Shown here in pieces: positions 20,786 through 28,953 of a stretch of 35,199 nt of DNA (its first letter is position 1; each line of letters starts with the position of its first letter). Below the pieces are notes generated by a model that saw only the letters and a program-made list of their open reading frames with translations, made no database searches and was not told the DNA's origin. Source of the stretch: Streptomyces africanus (GTDB lineage Bacteria > Actinomycetota > Actinomycetes > Streptomycetales > Streptomycetaceae). Location: positions 1-35,199 of the forward strand of contig NZ_MUKA01000232.1 in assembly GCF_002150735.1 (NCBI RefSeq), in the 5' to 3' direction. A program made the position numbers and the translations under genes.

Positions 20786-23101
20786 TCAGGGCAACTGCGG
20801 GTACAGGGCGGTGACGCCTGCCGCCAGTCCGGCCTGCACCTGGCGGCTGATGTCGTCCACGACGATCTCGTAGGCGCCCTCTGCGAGGCCGTCGGCGGCG
20901 AGGCGGGCCACGTCGGCGGGGGCCGTTTTGGGTGCGGTGACCTTGCTGGTCATGTCGGTGTCCATGTAGGCGACGTGCAGTCCGGCCACCCGGATGCCCT
21001 GGTCGGCGAGCTGGAGGCGCAGGGCGTTGGTGAGCGACCACTGCGCGGACTTGGCGGCGCAGTAGGCGCCGGCCTCCGGGAAGCTGAACCAGGACAGGGC
21101 GGACAGGATGTTCAGGATGGCACCGCCGCCGCCCGCCGCGATCTGGGGTGCGAAGGCCCTGGCCATCGAGAGGGTGCCGTAGAAGTTGGTGTCCATGTCC
21201 CGGCGGATGTTGTTCATGTCGCCGGTGAGCAGGTCGCTGCCGGTGGATATGCCGGCGTTGTTGATCAGGACGGTGACGTCACCAGTGGCCTTTGCGGCGG
21301 CCGTCACGGAGGCGGGGTCCGTGATGTCGAGCGCGATGGGCCTGACGCCGGGCAGGTCCACCTGGTCGGGGTTGCGGGCACCGGCGTAGACGGTGGCGCC
21401 GCGGTTGAGCAGCTCTGCGGCGAGGGCGCGGCCGAGGCCGCGGTTGGCTCCGGTGACGAGAACGGTGCTGGTGGAGAGGTCCATGAGGAGTCCCTTCATG
21501 AGGTGGTGGCTGTGGTGGTGGGAGTGGGGATGTACGGCGGTCAGGGCTAGCACGGCGGCGGCTAGGAAGACGGCCGCGGTGACGGCCAGGCCGGTGTGCA
21601 CGCCGGAGGTGAAGGCGTCCTCGATCGCCGCGCGCGCCGCGCCGGGCGGCGCAGTGGTGCTGGTCGTGCCGGAGGCGACGGCCCGTTCGACAGGGGCTCG
21701 GGCGGGGGCGGGGATGCCGTGTGCGGCGAGCCGGCGGGGCAGGTCCGCGGTGACGCGGCCCGCGAGCAGTGAGCCGAGCAGCGCGGTGCCCATCACCGCG
21801 CCGACCTGCCGGGCGGTGTTGACGGCGCCGGAGGCCATACCCGCGCGTTCGGGGGCGACGCTGACCAGCGCGGCGGCCGTGCTGGGCGCGATGACCAGGC
21901 CGGATGAGGCGCCGAACAGGGCGAACAGCGGCCAGACGTGGTGGTAGGGGGTGTCCGCGCCTACCGTTGTCAGGCCGAGGACGGCGAGAGCTCCGAGCAG
22001 CAGACCGGCCGTCAGGGGTGCCTTGAAGCCGGTACGGCGGATCATTCTGCCGGTGAGGAACGCCGTGACGACGTAGACACCGAACAGGGGCAGCATGCGC
22101 CGGCTGGTGTCCAGGGCGTTCAGGTGCTGGACGTTGTTGTAGAACATCACCACGAGGACGGCCACGCCGGTGAAGCCGAACAGCGACACCGCGGCGACGG
22201 CCATCACGGCGCTGAACGAGCGCGAGGCGAACAGCCGCACGTCGAGCATCGGTGCCGCCACCCGCAGCTCCACGGCGACGAACACCACCGCGCCGACCGC
22301 GGCCGCGACCCAGGCGGTGATGACGGCGCGGGCGGTGTACCCGTCCTGGCCGCCCTGGATGAGGGCGTAGACGAGACTGGCGATCGTGACGGTGCCCAGC
22401 AGTGCGCCGGCCACGTCGAGGCGGCCGTCGGGGGCCCGGGACTCCGCGGCGAACGGGACCGCGACCAGCAGTGTGATCACACCGATGACGGGGTTCGACA
22501 CGAACACCGCGTGCCAGGTGAAGTGGTTCAGCAGGACGCCGGCGAGCAGGGGGCCGACGGCCAGGCCGATGCCCGACGACGCCGCCCACACCGTGATCAC
22601 CTCGGTCCGCCGCTGCGGATCGGTGAAGGCCGCGCCCAGCACGGCCAGGCTGTTGGGCAGGACGAGCGCGCCGCCCACACCGGAGACCAGCTGTGCGGCG
22701 ATCACGGTGACGGTGGTGTCGCCGGTCGCGGCCAGGACGCCTCCCGCGGTCATGATCACCACGCCGACGCAGAACATCCGCTTGCGGCCGAGGAGGTTGC
22801 CCAGCGTGCCGGCCGGCAGCACCAGAGCGGCCACGACCAGCGTGTACGCGCTGGGAATCCAGACCAGTGCGCCCGGGCTGACGTGCAGATCGTCCTGGAT
22901 CGCCGTCAGCGCCGAGATCGTGCCGGTGACGAGCAGGAACGTCATCATGACGCCCAGGCACATCGCCACCAGGGTCAGAAGCTCCCTGCGCCGTACGGCA
23001 GTTCGTCTGCCTTTTCCCGTGGGGTGGCTGCCCCTGTCCCCCGGCAGTCGGTCCGCTGCCGACGCGGAGACGCCGGCCGAGGGGGCACGGTCCCTGGTCA
23101 T
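20786..23101 (-). CDS. MFS exporter fused in frame to a short-chain dehydrogenase
   Basis: A single 771-codon frame without stop. Residues about 35-525: a 14-TM DHA2-type drug/proton antiporter (LLTLVAMCLGVMMTFLLVTG; motif A-like GNLLGRKRMFCVGVVI; motif C-like GIGLAVGPLLAGVLL). It ends in a His-rich linker HPHSHHHSHH. Residues about 540-771: a complete classical SDR, with VLVTGANRGLG, VLINNAGIS, catalytic Ser in ILNILSALSWF and YCAAK (Tyr and Lys), ending TALYPQLP. The SDR start (ATG at 21484) is preceded by GAAGGGA, so a separate SDR of 232 aa could also be translated from the same message. Such proteins are normally separate. ATG at 23101 lies 4 bp after the enoyl-CoA hydratase stop: same operon. 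An indel that removed an intervening stop is the other explanation. Confidence 0.88.
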   Translation of the reverse strand: MTRDRAPSAGVSASAADRLPGDRGSHPTGKGRRTAVRRRELLTLVAMCLGVMMTFLLVTGTISALTAIQDDLHVSPGALVWIPSAYTLVVAALVLPAGTLGNLLGRKRMFCVGVVIMTAGGVLAATGDTTVTVIAAQLVSGVGGALVLPNSLAVLGAAFTDPQRRTEVITVWAASSGIGLAVGPLLAGVLLNHFTWHAVFVSNPVIGVITLLVAVPFAAESRAPDGRLDVAGALLGTVTIASLVYALIQGGQDGYTARAVITAWVAAAVGAVVFVAVELRVAAPMLDVRLFASRSFSAVMAVAAVSLFGFTGVAVLVVMFYNNVQHLNALDTSRRMLPLFGVYVVTAFLTGRMIRRTGFKAPLTAGLLLGALAVLGLTTVGADTPYHHVWPLFALFGASSGLVIAPSTAAALVSVAPERAGMASGAVNTARQVGAVMGTALLGSLLAGRVTADLPRRLAAHGIPAPARAPVERAVASGTTSTTAPPGAARAAIEDAFTSGVHTGLAVTAAVFLAAAVLALTAVHPHSHHHSHHLMKGLLMDLSTSTVLVTGANRGLGRALAAELLNRGATVYAGARNPDQVDLPGVRPIALDITDPASVTAAAKATGDVTVLINNAGISTGSDLLTGDMNNIRRDMDTNFYGTLSMARAFAPQIAAGGGGAILNILSALSWFSFPEAGAYCAAKSAQWSLTNALRLQLADQGIRVAGLHVAYMDTDMTSKVTAPKTAPADVARLAADGLAEGAYEIVVDDISRQVQAGLAAGVTALYPQLP

Positions 23102-23105
23102 CGGC

Positions 23106-23939
23106 TTATCCCTGCTGGTTGATGAGGCCGGCGTAGTAACCGAGGTTCCGCTCGATCTCGTCGAGACCGATTTCGGCGATGGCCTGCCCGAGCTGCGGCA
23201 CGCGAGCCTGGAATCCCGGCCAGGTGACCGACTCCGCGAACTCCGCCCAGGACGCGCGCAGGTCGGCCACCGGCGGCAGGGTCGACCGGTTGATCTGCGC
23301 CTTGGCGCCGAGGACGGACGCCTTGTCGAAGGACGCGATGCGCGCTGCCACGGCGTTGACGAGGTCGTCGAGTTCGGCGTCGGGGACGGCCCGGGTCACC
23401 CATCCGTACTGCTCGGCGCGCTCGGCGTCGTAGTCCTCGCTGGTGAGGATCGCTTCGAGTGCTCGGTCTCGTCCCAGGAGCCGGGCCAGTCGGTCGCTGC
23501 CGCCCCCGCCCGGGACGATGCCGATCGCGACCTCGGGCTGGCAGAAGACCGCCTCCTCACGGCTGGCGTAGCGCAGGTCGAAGGCCAGGGTGATCTCGTC
23601 CCCGCCGCCCCGCGTACGTGCGCGGATGGAGGCGATGCTGATGAACGGGGCACTGGTCAGGCGGGTGACGAGTTCGACCCACGTCGGAGTCCCGTCCGCG
23701 GCGTTCAACGCCAGGAGTTCGGGCACCTGGGCGAGGTCGGCGTGGTTGTAGAAGTATCCCGGCGTACCGCTGTCGAAGACGACGACCTGCACGTCCTCGT
23801 CCCGACTCAACTCGTCGACGACGTCGAGGAGTTGGATGACGGTGTCCGCGCCGACGACGTTCACCGGCGGATTCGAGAAGGTGACCTTGCGGATCTTCGG
23901 TGCCACGGTCTCGATCGTGAACATGCTGTGCTGGGTCAT
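23106..23939 (-). CDS. Enoyl-CoA hydratase/isomerase (crotonase) family protein
   Basis: A 277-aa crotonase-fold protein. The oxyanion hole is formed by FYNHADLAQV and by the glycine-rich turn RGGGDEITLAFDLRYAS; both acidic residues of hydratases are present, Glu in GGGDEI and Glu in QPEVAIGIVPGGGGSDRLAR. The N terminus starts at MTQHSMFTIETVAPKIRKVT and the C-terminal 70 residues form helices. It could hydrate an enoyl-CoA or act on a CoA-linked substrate in degradation. ATG at 23939 with AGGGGAG 6 nt upstream overlaps the preceding LtrA-type stop as ATGA, so it is coupled. Substrate not readable; no acyl-CoA ligase or dehydrogenase stands beside it in this window. Confidence 0.92.
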   Translation of the reverse strand: MTQHSMFTIETVAPKIRKVTFSNPPVNVVGADTVIQLLDVVDELSRDEDVQVVVFDSGTPGYFYNHADLAQVPELLALNAADGTPTWVELVTRLTSAPFISIASIRARTRGGGDEITLAFDLRYASREEAVFCQPEVAIGIVPGGGGSDRLARLLGRDRALEAILTSEDYDAERAEQYGWVTRAVPDAELDDLVNAVAARIASFDKASVLGAKAQINRSTLPPVADLRASWAEFAESVTWPGFQARVPQLGQAIAEIGLDEIERNLGYYAGLINQQG

Positions 23940-25087
23940 GCTGTGCTCCCCTGCTCGGAGAAATCTTCGGAGGGTCGGCGATCTTCGTATGCGGCCAGCG
24001 TGACGACGATCGCGGCCGCGACGACCGCCGCCAGGTAAGCCGGGGCCGTCGGCGTGACCGCGCAGGCGACGATCAGAGCGGACAGTGCGATCAGCCGCGC
24101 CTTGGGCAGGTCGTCGAACAGGGTCCTGCCGTGCCACGTCTGCGCGCCGATGTAGAGGGCCGGCCCGCCGAACAGCAGCAGGATGGTGGTGAGGCCGGCG
24201 CGGTGGGCCGGGTGTGCGATGACGCGTTCGTCGCCCGCGGCGGCGGCGATCATTCCGGCGACGGAGGCCATGAGGCTGTAGACGCCGCTGCGCCCGGCCC
24301 GAATGGGGTCCTCGGTCTGCTGGTAGTGGCGCACGATGTGTTCGGAGCGGCTGAAGAACAGCCAGAACAACGCGACCGTGCCTGCGAGAGCCACGCTGCT
24401 GGTCAGCAGGGTCATGGGCTCGTACGGCGCTGTGGTGAGCGCGGTGCCGGTGGTCATGACGGCCTCACCGAACGCGATGATCATGAACAGGCGGCCGCGC
24501 TCCGGCAGGTGCGCGCCGGCGAAGGTGACCTGTCGGGAGTCCAGTCTGCGGCCGGGCAGGGGATGCGCCGTCCAGGTGCCCGCCAACTCGATCAGGGTGG
24601 CCGCGGCCCACCAGGCCAGCCGGGCGCCGCCGTCGGTCGCCGCGCCGATCAGCCAGAAGGGGGCGGCCGCGCTGAACCAGACCAGGACGCGGCGCCAATG
24701 CTCCTGTTCACGCGGGTCGAGGCCCACCCTGAGCAGCCGCACCGTCCGGCCGAGGTGAATCAGCAGGAAGGTGGCGACGAAGACCCATCCGGCATCACCG
24801 AACGCGCGCGGGATCGCGGCGTTCATGAACAGCCCCAGGAGCATGACCGTCAGCAGCATCCGCCGCGTCCGCCGGTCCTCGGCCGGGACGAGGGTGACCG
24901 CCCAGGTGGTGTACGCCCAGGCCGCGTAGACGGCGAGGTAGAGCACGAGCGTCTGGGCCGCGCCCGTCCACGTCGGACGGGCCAGCAGCTGATGCGACAG
25001 CTGGCCGATCGCGAAGACGTAGACCAGGTCGAAGAACAATTCCAGCGGCGTCACCTCCCGGCGCGCCGGACCACTGGTCGACTGCAC
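23936..25087 (-). CDS. LtrA-type (low temperature requirement A) membrane protein
   Basis: A 383-aa polytopic membrane protein with roughly 10 hydrophobic helices. The family signature is at the N terminus: REVTPLELFFDLVYVFAIGQ, then LYLAVYAAWAYTTWAVTL with the conserved W-x-x-T; another conserved block is RLFMIIAFGEAVMTTG (the 'IALGE' motif). LtrA proteins are widespread in actinobacteria, and their biochemical function is unknown. GTG start at 25087 with GAGGAG 7 nt upstream; the frame opens much further upstream, but that is the hydrolase gene read out of frame. It is 62 bp after the hydrolase gene, and its stop overlaps the crotonase start. Its presence in a catabolic operon beside an MFS exporter suggests handling of a hydrophobic compound at the membrane (inference). 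Confidence 0.9.
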   Translation of the reverse strand: MQSTSGPARREVTPLELFFDLVYVFAIGQLSHQLLARPTWTGAAQTLVLYLAVYAAWAYTTWAVTLVPAEDRRTRRMLLTVMLLGLFMNAAIPRAFGDAGWVFVATFLLIHLGRTVRLLRVGLDPREQEHWRRVLVWFSAAAPFWLIGAATDGGARLAWWAAATLIELAGTWTAHPLPGRRLDSRQVTFAGAHLPERGRLFMIIAFGEAVMTTGTALTTAPYEPMTLLTSSVALAGTVALFWLFFSRSEHIVRHYQQTEDPIRAGRSGVYSLMASVAGMIAAAAGDERVIAHPAHRAGLTTILLLFGGPALYIGAQTWHGRTLFDDLPKARLIALSALIVACAVTPTAPAYLAAVVAAAIVVTLAAYEDRRPSEDFSEQGSTA

Positions 25088-25149
25088 GATGTATCTCCTC
25101 GCCCGAGCGGGCCCTCGGACCGCTGTAATTCCGGCGTGCGGGCGAGCGG

Positions 25150-26001
25150 TCAGTCGGCAAGGAAGGCCGTCACCTGGGCGGCGAAGTCCTTGGCGTGCTG
25201 GAAGAGGAAGGCGTGCCCGGCGTCGCCGTAGACGACGAGGGTGGCGTCGGTCAGGTGCTGGACGGCGGTGTACGCGGCCAGGGCGGGGATCATCGCGTCC
25301 TTCATGCCGGTGGCGTACAGGACGGGCTGTTTTATGGTCGCGAGGTCCTCCCGCACCTGCTCGAAGGGAAGCTGCGCGTCCTTGCCGATCGCGGCGATCT
25401 GGCCCATGGCCGCCGCCTCGGAGACGTCGGGTCGTCCGGTTGCCAGGCGGGTGGCCACCCTGGCGAGGTGTGAGTATCCGGCGGCGCGGCCGGTGTCCGT
25501 CTCGGGGAAGAACAGGAACACCAGGTCGTCTCCGGTGACCTCGGGCTTGGTCATGGTGGCCCGCACCTTGGGGTCCGGTTCGGGAGCGCCGGGCACCGCG
25601 CCGCCCGGGTTGGCGGCCGCCACGACCAGCTTGCGGACCAGGTCGGGCCGCCGGCGGGCGATGTGCTGGGCGACGGTGCCCCCCAGGGTCCAGCCCAGCA
25701 GGTCCACCCGCGTGAGGCCGAGGGCCTCGATGAACTCGACGGTGCCGGCGGCGAGTCCCTCCACGGAGTCGGGCGGGGTGCCGGTGGTGTAGCCGGTGCC
25801 GACGTTGTCGAACACGATCACGTCGTGGCCGGCGGCGAGGTGGTCCAGGAACTCCGGGTCCCACCAGTCGAGGGTCCCCCGGACCCGGTTCAGCAGGACC
25901 AGCGGTATGCCGCCCCGCGGGCCGATGCGCCGGTAGGTGAACGTCGCGGAGGGGCCTTCCACGGTGAGGTCCTCGGCCGCGTCTGCCAGATAGGTGCTCA
26001 T
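25150..26001 (-). CDS. Alpha/beta hydrolase with Thr at the nucleophile position
   Basis: A 283-aa hydrolase fold protein: strands FTYRRIGPRGGIPLVLLNRV (20-39), DVIVFDNVGTGYTTG (60-74), nucleophile elbow VDLLGWTLGGTVAQH (99-113), acid Asp in YATGMKDAMIPALAAY, and His in GDAGHAFLFQH. The elbow reads Gly-Trp-Thr105-Leu-Gly; relatives have Ser (GFSLGG or similar). The codon is ACC, so Thr is genuine in this sequence. Expected activities of relatives include esterase and C-C hydrolase. A Thr nucleophile would be unusual but is chemically possible, otherwise the protein is catalytically altered. ATG at 26001; only a weak AGGAA lies about 16 nt upstream. It is 44 bp downstream of the SDR gene in the operon. 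Confidence 0.88.
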   Translation of the reverse strand: MSTYLADAAEDLTVEGPSATFTYRRIGPRGGIPLVLLNRVRGTLDWWDPEFLDHLAAGHDVIVFDNVGTGYTTGTPPDSVEGLAAGTVEFIEALGLTRVDLLGWTLGGTVAQHIARRRPDLVRKLVVAAANPGGAVPGAPEPDPKVRATMTKPEVTGDDLVFLFFPETDTGRAAGYSHLARVATRLATGRPDVSEAAAMGQIAAIGKDAQLPFEQVREDLATIKQPVLYATGMKDAMIPALAAYTAVQHLTDATLVVYGDAGHAFLFQHAKDFAAQVTAFLAD

Positions 26002-26045
26002 GGCGGGCTTCGCTTTCCTGTCGCTGTCTGGGGTGGTGGGGGTGG

Positions 26046-26861
26046 TCAGGCGGGCAGGCGGTTCAGCTTGCGCAGCTGCTGGTCGAACATGCGGGATGGC
26101 ACGACGCGGCGCATGGTGCGGACGCGTCCGGTCATGGCGCCGGCGGTGTAGCGCAGCTTCGGCTTGGCGTCGGTCGCCGCGGCGACGATCTCCTTGGCGA
26201 CGACGGCGGGGTCGTCGCCGTCCTTGACCGCGCCGGCCATGTACTCCTCGAAGACGTGCCGCTGCTTGGCGTAGACGTCCAGGGGCCGGTCGGGCCGCAC
26301 GCTGGCCGCGTCGAACGCCGTGTTGGTCCAGGCCGGTTCGACGAGCAGGGACCGCACGCCGTACTCGCGGACCTCGTGGTCGACGGACTCCGAGTAGCCC
26401 TCGACGGCGTGCTTGGAGGCCGCGTAGACCGCCATGTAGGGCTGCGGCATGAAGCCGACGATGGACGAGATGTTGACGATCCGTCCGCTGCGCTGGGCAC
26501 GCATGTGCGGGAGGACGGCGTTCGTCATGCGGATGACGCCGAAGACGTTGATGTCGAACAGGCCTTGCGCCTGCGCGGCGGAACTTTCCTCGGCGGCGCC
26601 CGCCGAGCCGATGCCGGCGTTGTTGACGAGGACGTCGATCCGGCCGAACCGGTCGATCACCTCTCCGACCGCGGCTGTCACCGACGCGTCGCTGGTCACG
26701 TCGAGGCCGAGGAAGGTCACACCCTCCAACGGGGTGACGTGCGCGGTGTTGCGGCTGGTGCCGACCACCTCGTGGCCCGCCGCGGCCAGCGCGAGCGCGG
26801 CCGCCTTTCCGATGCCGGAGGACGCGCCCGTCACGAGGGCTACCGGACGTGTTGTCGCCAT
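26046..26861 (-). CDS. Short-chain dehydrogenase/reductase
   Basis: A 271-aa classical SDR, first gene of the operon. Cofactor motif VTGASSGIG at about 10-18, NNAGIGSAG, catalytic Ser in VNISSIVGF and YAASK (Tyr-x-x-x-Lys), and PAWTNTAFD after the substrate-binding loop. The third strand residue region VVGTSRNTAH suggests NADP(H) use (Arg after the second strand). The C-terminal extension (RYTAGAMTGRVRTMRRVVPS) resembles the 'oxidoreductase' group that includes FabG-like and hydroxysteroid-type enzymes. The ATG at 26861 has AGGAG 7 nt upstream, better than the ATG at 26879. Divergent from the TetR gene; the promoter and a palindromic site lie in the 188-bp gap. Confidence 0.92.
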   Translation of the reverse strand: MATTRPVALVTGASSGIGKAAALALAAAGHEVVGTSRNTAHVTPLEGVTFLGLDVTSDASVTAAVGEVIDRFGRIDVLVNNAGIGSAGAAEESSAAQAQGLFDINVFGVIRMTNAVLPHMRAQRSGRIVNISSIVGFMPQPYMAVYAASKHAVEGYSESVDHEVREYGVRSLLVEPAWTNTAFDAASVRPDRPLDVYAKQRHVFEEYMAGAVKDGDDPAVVAKEIVAAATDAKPKLRYTAGAMTGRVRTMRRVVPSRMFDQQLRKLNRLPA

Positions 26862-26920
26862 TGTGGGCTCCTGACTCATGGACTGCTTCGTCTTGCGGAG
26901 GTGTGGGGGTCGCTACCTCT

Positions 26921-26961
26921 AACCTGTTTCACTAACGTATCAGGTTTGGAGTTAACTGCAA
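26921..26961 (-). promoter_or_regulatory. Promoter and TetR-type operator of the SDR operon
   Basis: On the minus strand TTGCAG (26956-26961) and TACGTT (26934-26939) are 16 bp apart and fit -35/-10 boxes. The inverted repeat AACCTG (26921-26926) ... CAGGTT (26941-26946) encloses the -10. This AT-rich patch is in contrast to the surrounding GC-rich DNA. Expected ligand: the TetR protein encoded at 27050. Confidence 0.55.
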
Positions 26962-27049
26962 CAGAAGAGAACCAATTAACAAAGCATCCGTAGCGTTCAC
27001 GTATCCTCTTGCTAGGGACCAGTCGGCGAACCAGGCAGGAGAGACAGAC

Positions 27050-27628
27050 ATGGGCCGAGCACTGCGGGCAGATGCCGAGCGCAGTGTGCGCGCGATCCTG
27101 GAGGCGGCCGAGCGGGTCCTCGCTCAGGACGCCGGCGCCTCCATGGAACAGATCGCCGAGGCGGCGGGCCTGACCCGGATCACGGTGCACCGGCGGTTCG
27201 CCAACCGGCAGGCGCTGCTGGAGGCGCTCGCCGTGTCGGCGAAGCAGCAGCTCGTCGACGCGATCGAGGAGGCGCGGCCGGATGCCGCTCCCGCGCTCGT
27301 CGCGCTGTACCGGGTGACCGCGAACGTCCTTCGGGTCAAGGAGACTTGGCGCTTCACCCTCAACCATGCCACGGCCCACACCGAGGCCGCCGCCGCGCTC
27401 TGGGCGGAGATCGACGCCCACACCGTCGATCTCCTCACGCGGGCGCGGCGCGAGGGTCTGCTCGCTGCCGACGCGGACCTGGACTGGATGCGGCAGGTGT
27501 ACTACGCGCTCCTGGGTGAAGCCCTCAACAGGCCGGGGGCGGATCAGGATCCAGCCGCACAGGACCCGGACGTGTTGGCCACACTCGTCATCGACACGCT
27601 CCTGCACGGCGCAGGGCCGCGCGGCTGA
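27050..27628 (+). CDS. TetR-family transcriptional regulator
   Basis: A 192-aa repressor. HTH at about 10-58: RSVRAILEAAERVLAQDAG, SMEQIAEAAGLTRITVHRRF, ANRQALLEALAVSAKQQ. The C-terminal half is helical, with LRVKETWRFTLNHATAHTEA and RREGLLAADADLDWMRQVYY; 'W--D----LL' near the end suggests the common TetR ligand-domain group. ATG with CAGGAGAGAC upstream. It is divergent from the five-gene minus-strand operon (26861-20786), which it very likely represses through the AACCTG/CAGGTT site. The gene is convergent with the downstream serine hydrolase gene; 50 bp separates them. Confidence 0.93.
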   Translation: MGRALRADAERSVRAILEAAERVLAQDAGASMEQIAEAAGLTRITVHRRFANRQALLEALAVSAKQQLVDAIEEARPDAAPALVALYRVTANVLRVKETWRFTLNHATAHTEAAAALWAEIDAHTVDLLTRARREGLLAADADLDWMRQVYYALLGEALNRPGADQDPAAQDPDVLATLVIDTLLHGAGPRG

Positions 27629-27678
27629 TGACACCTTGAGGGGGCACGGACTCGGCCGCAGAACCGCACCTGAGCCGA

Positions 27679-28953
27679 TCATTCGGTCGTGTCGCGGCCG
27701 GATGCGCTGAGACAGTGCCTCGCCGCCGCGACGAGGGTGAGGGCTGCGGCACTCGCTCCGCCGACGGGCGGGCTGACGTTGGTGGTGAAGGCCATGCCGA
27801 CGGAGAACCGAGGATCGGCCAGCGCGAGCGAGCCGGCGTGGCCGTCATGTCCGTACGACGCCGGTCCGATGAGGGGAAGACGAGCCGTGGGCCTTTGGAC
27901 TCCGGAACCGAAGTGGGACGGCTCGCCGAGGACCTCGTCGGGTCCGATCGAGTGGGTGCGGGCGAGGCCTGCACTGCTCTCGGCGTCCAGCAGGCGCACC
28001 TCGTCAACCGGTCCCACGGTCGCGGCATACAGCCGTGCCAGATCGCGGGCACTGGCGACCAGGTTGGTCGCAGGCCAGGGCGCTGCGAGAACATCCGGCC
28101 GGTGGAAGACCGAGAGGTCTTCGAGCAGTCCGAGGCCGACGGCTTCGAAGAGCGGCCCGGGGCGGGCCGTCTGCAGCGGGGTGCGCATCGGGGGGCGTAT
28201 CCGCAGCGGCAGTACGTCGTGGTTGTCCGACGGCGGAACGCCGAGAGCGAGGTCGAGACCGAGTGGTTGCCGGATGTGTGCGTGGATGTAGTCGGCGACA
28301 GTGGTGCCCAGGGCCCGCTGGAAGACACCGTCGAGCAGGGCTCCGTAGGTGATGGCGTGGTAGCCGTGCTTCGTCCCCGGTTCCCAGTAGGGCTCCTGTC
28401 GCTCCAGGGCGGTTTCGAGCTTGCCGGCCACGTGGTCCTCCACGCTGAGCTCCTGGTCGACCAGGGGCAGCCCCGCCCGATGGCTGAGCACGTGGCGGGT
28501 GGTGATGCGGCGGGTCGCTGTCCGCCGCATGGCGGGCCAGACATCGCAGATCGGGGCATCGAGGTCGAGCTGTCCGCCGGCGTGCGCGTGCTGGGCGGCG
28601 ATCGCCGAGACACCTTTGGAGACGGAGAACAACAGGTACCGGGCACCGCCGGGACCCCCGTACGACAGATCTACGACAGGACGCCCGTCCAGGTAGACCG
28701 CCAGGCCGGCGGCACCGCCTCCCTGTTCGGCGGCGACTCGCGCGAACACATCGGCGAGGGCTTCGAATGGGGCCCTGGCCCAGCCTTCCACCCGCACGGT
28801 ATCGGCTCCCGTCCGGCCCGTGGCTCTCCCGTGCGGCTGGTGCGCCGGCTCTCGGGTGACTGAGGTGGCCGGGTCGTCCGCGGCGACGGAACCGGTGGGG
28901 CCGGGGACCGGCGGTGTGGTCACCGCCGGCGCCGACCGCCGGTCCCAGCTCAT
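27679..28953 (-). CDS. Serine hydrolase, class C beta-lactamase/EstB type
   Basis: A 424-aa penicillin-binding-fold hydrolase. The catalytic tetrad pattern S-x-x-K is SVSK at 110-113 (LLFSVSKGVSAIAAQ), the second-motif Tyr is in KHGYHAITYG, and the third motif is YGHDGHAG (HxG replacing KTG). This HxG form is usual in esterase EstB-like members and carboxylesterases, not resistance beta-lactamases. No signal peptide is apparent. The ATG at 28953 overlaps the binding-protein stop as TGATG, with GAGGGG 9 nt upstream. A GTG at 28797 with GGGAG 8 nt upstream would remove a low-complexity 52-residue N terminus and match family length better. It follows a sugar-binding lipoprotein in the same transcription unit. 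Substrate unknown (ester or amide). Confidence 0.9.
   Translation of the reverse strand: MSWDRRSAPAVTTPPVPGPTGSVAADDPATSVTREPAHQPHGRATGRTGADTVRVEGWARAPFEALADVFARVAAEQGGGAAGLAVYLDGRPVVDLSYGGPGGARYLLFSVSKGVSAIAAQHAHAGGQLDLDAPICDVWPAMRRTATRRITTRHVLSHRAGLPLVDQELSVEDHVAGKLETALERQEPYWEPGTKHGYHAITYGALLDGVFQRALGTTVADYIHAHIRQPLGLDLALGVPPSDNHDVLPLRIRPPMRTPLQTARPGPLFEAVGLGLLEDLSVFHRPDVLAAPWPATNLVASARDLARLYAATVGPVDEVRLLDAESSAGLARTHSIGPDEVLGEPSHFGSGVQRPTARLPLIGPASYGHDGHAGSLALADPRFSVGMAFTTNVSPPVGGASAAALTLVAAARHCLSASGRDTTE

Noticed and set aside
20048..21550. 500-codon plus-strand ORF
   Set aside because: It is the antisense of the P-loop kinase and SDR genes, both of which have complete catalytic motifs on the minus strand.
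21279..22961. 560-codon minus-strand ORF in the MFS-SDR region
   Set aside because: Arg/Pro/Gly-rich shadow; the true frame shows TM helices and SDR motifs.
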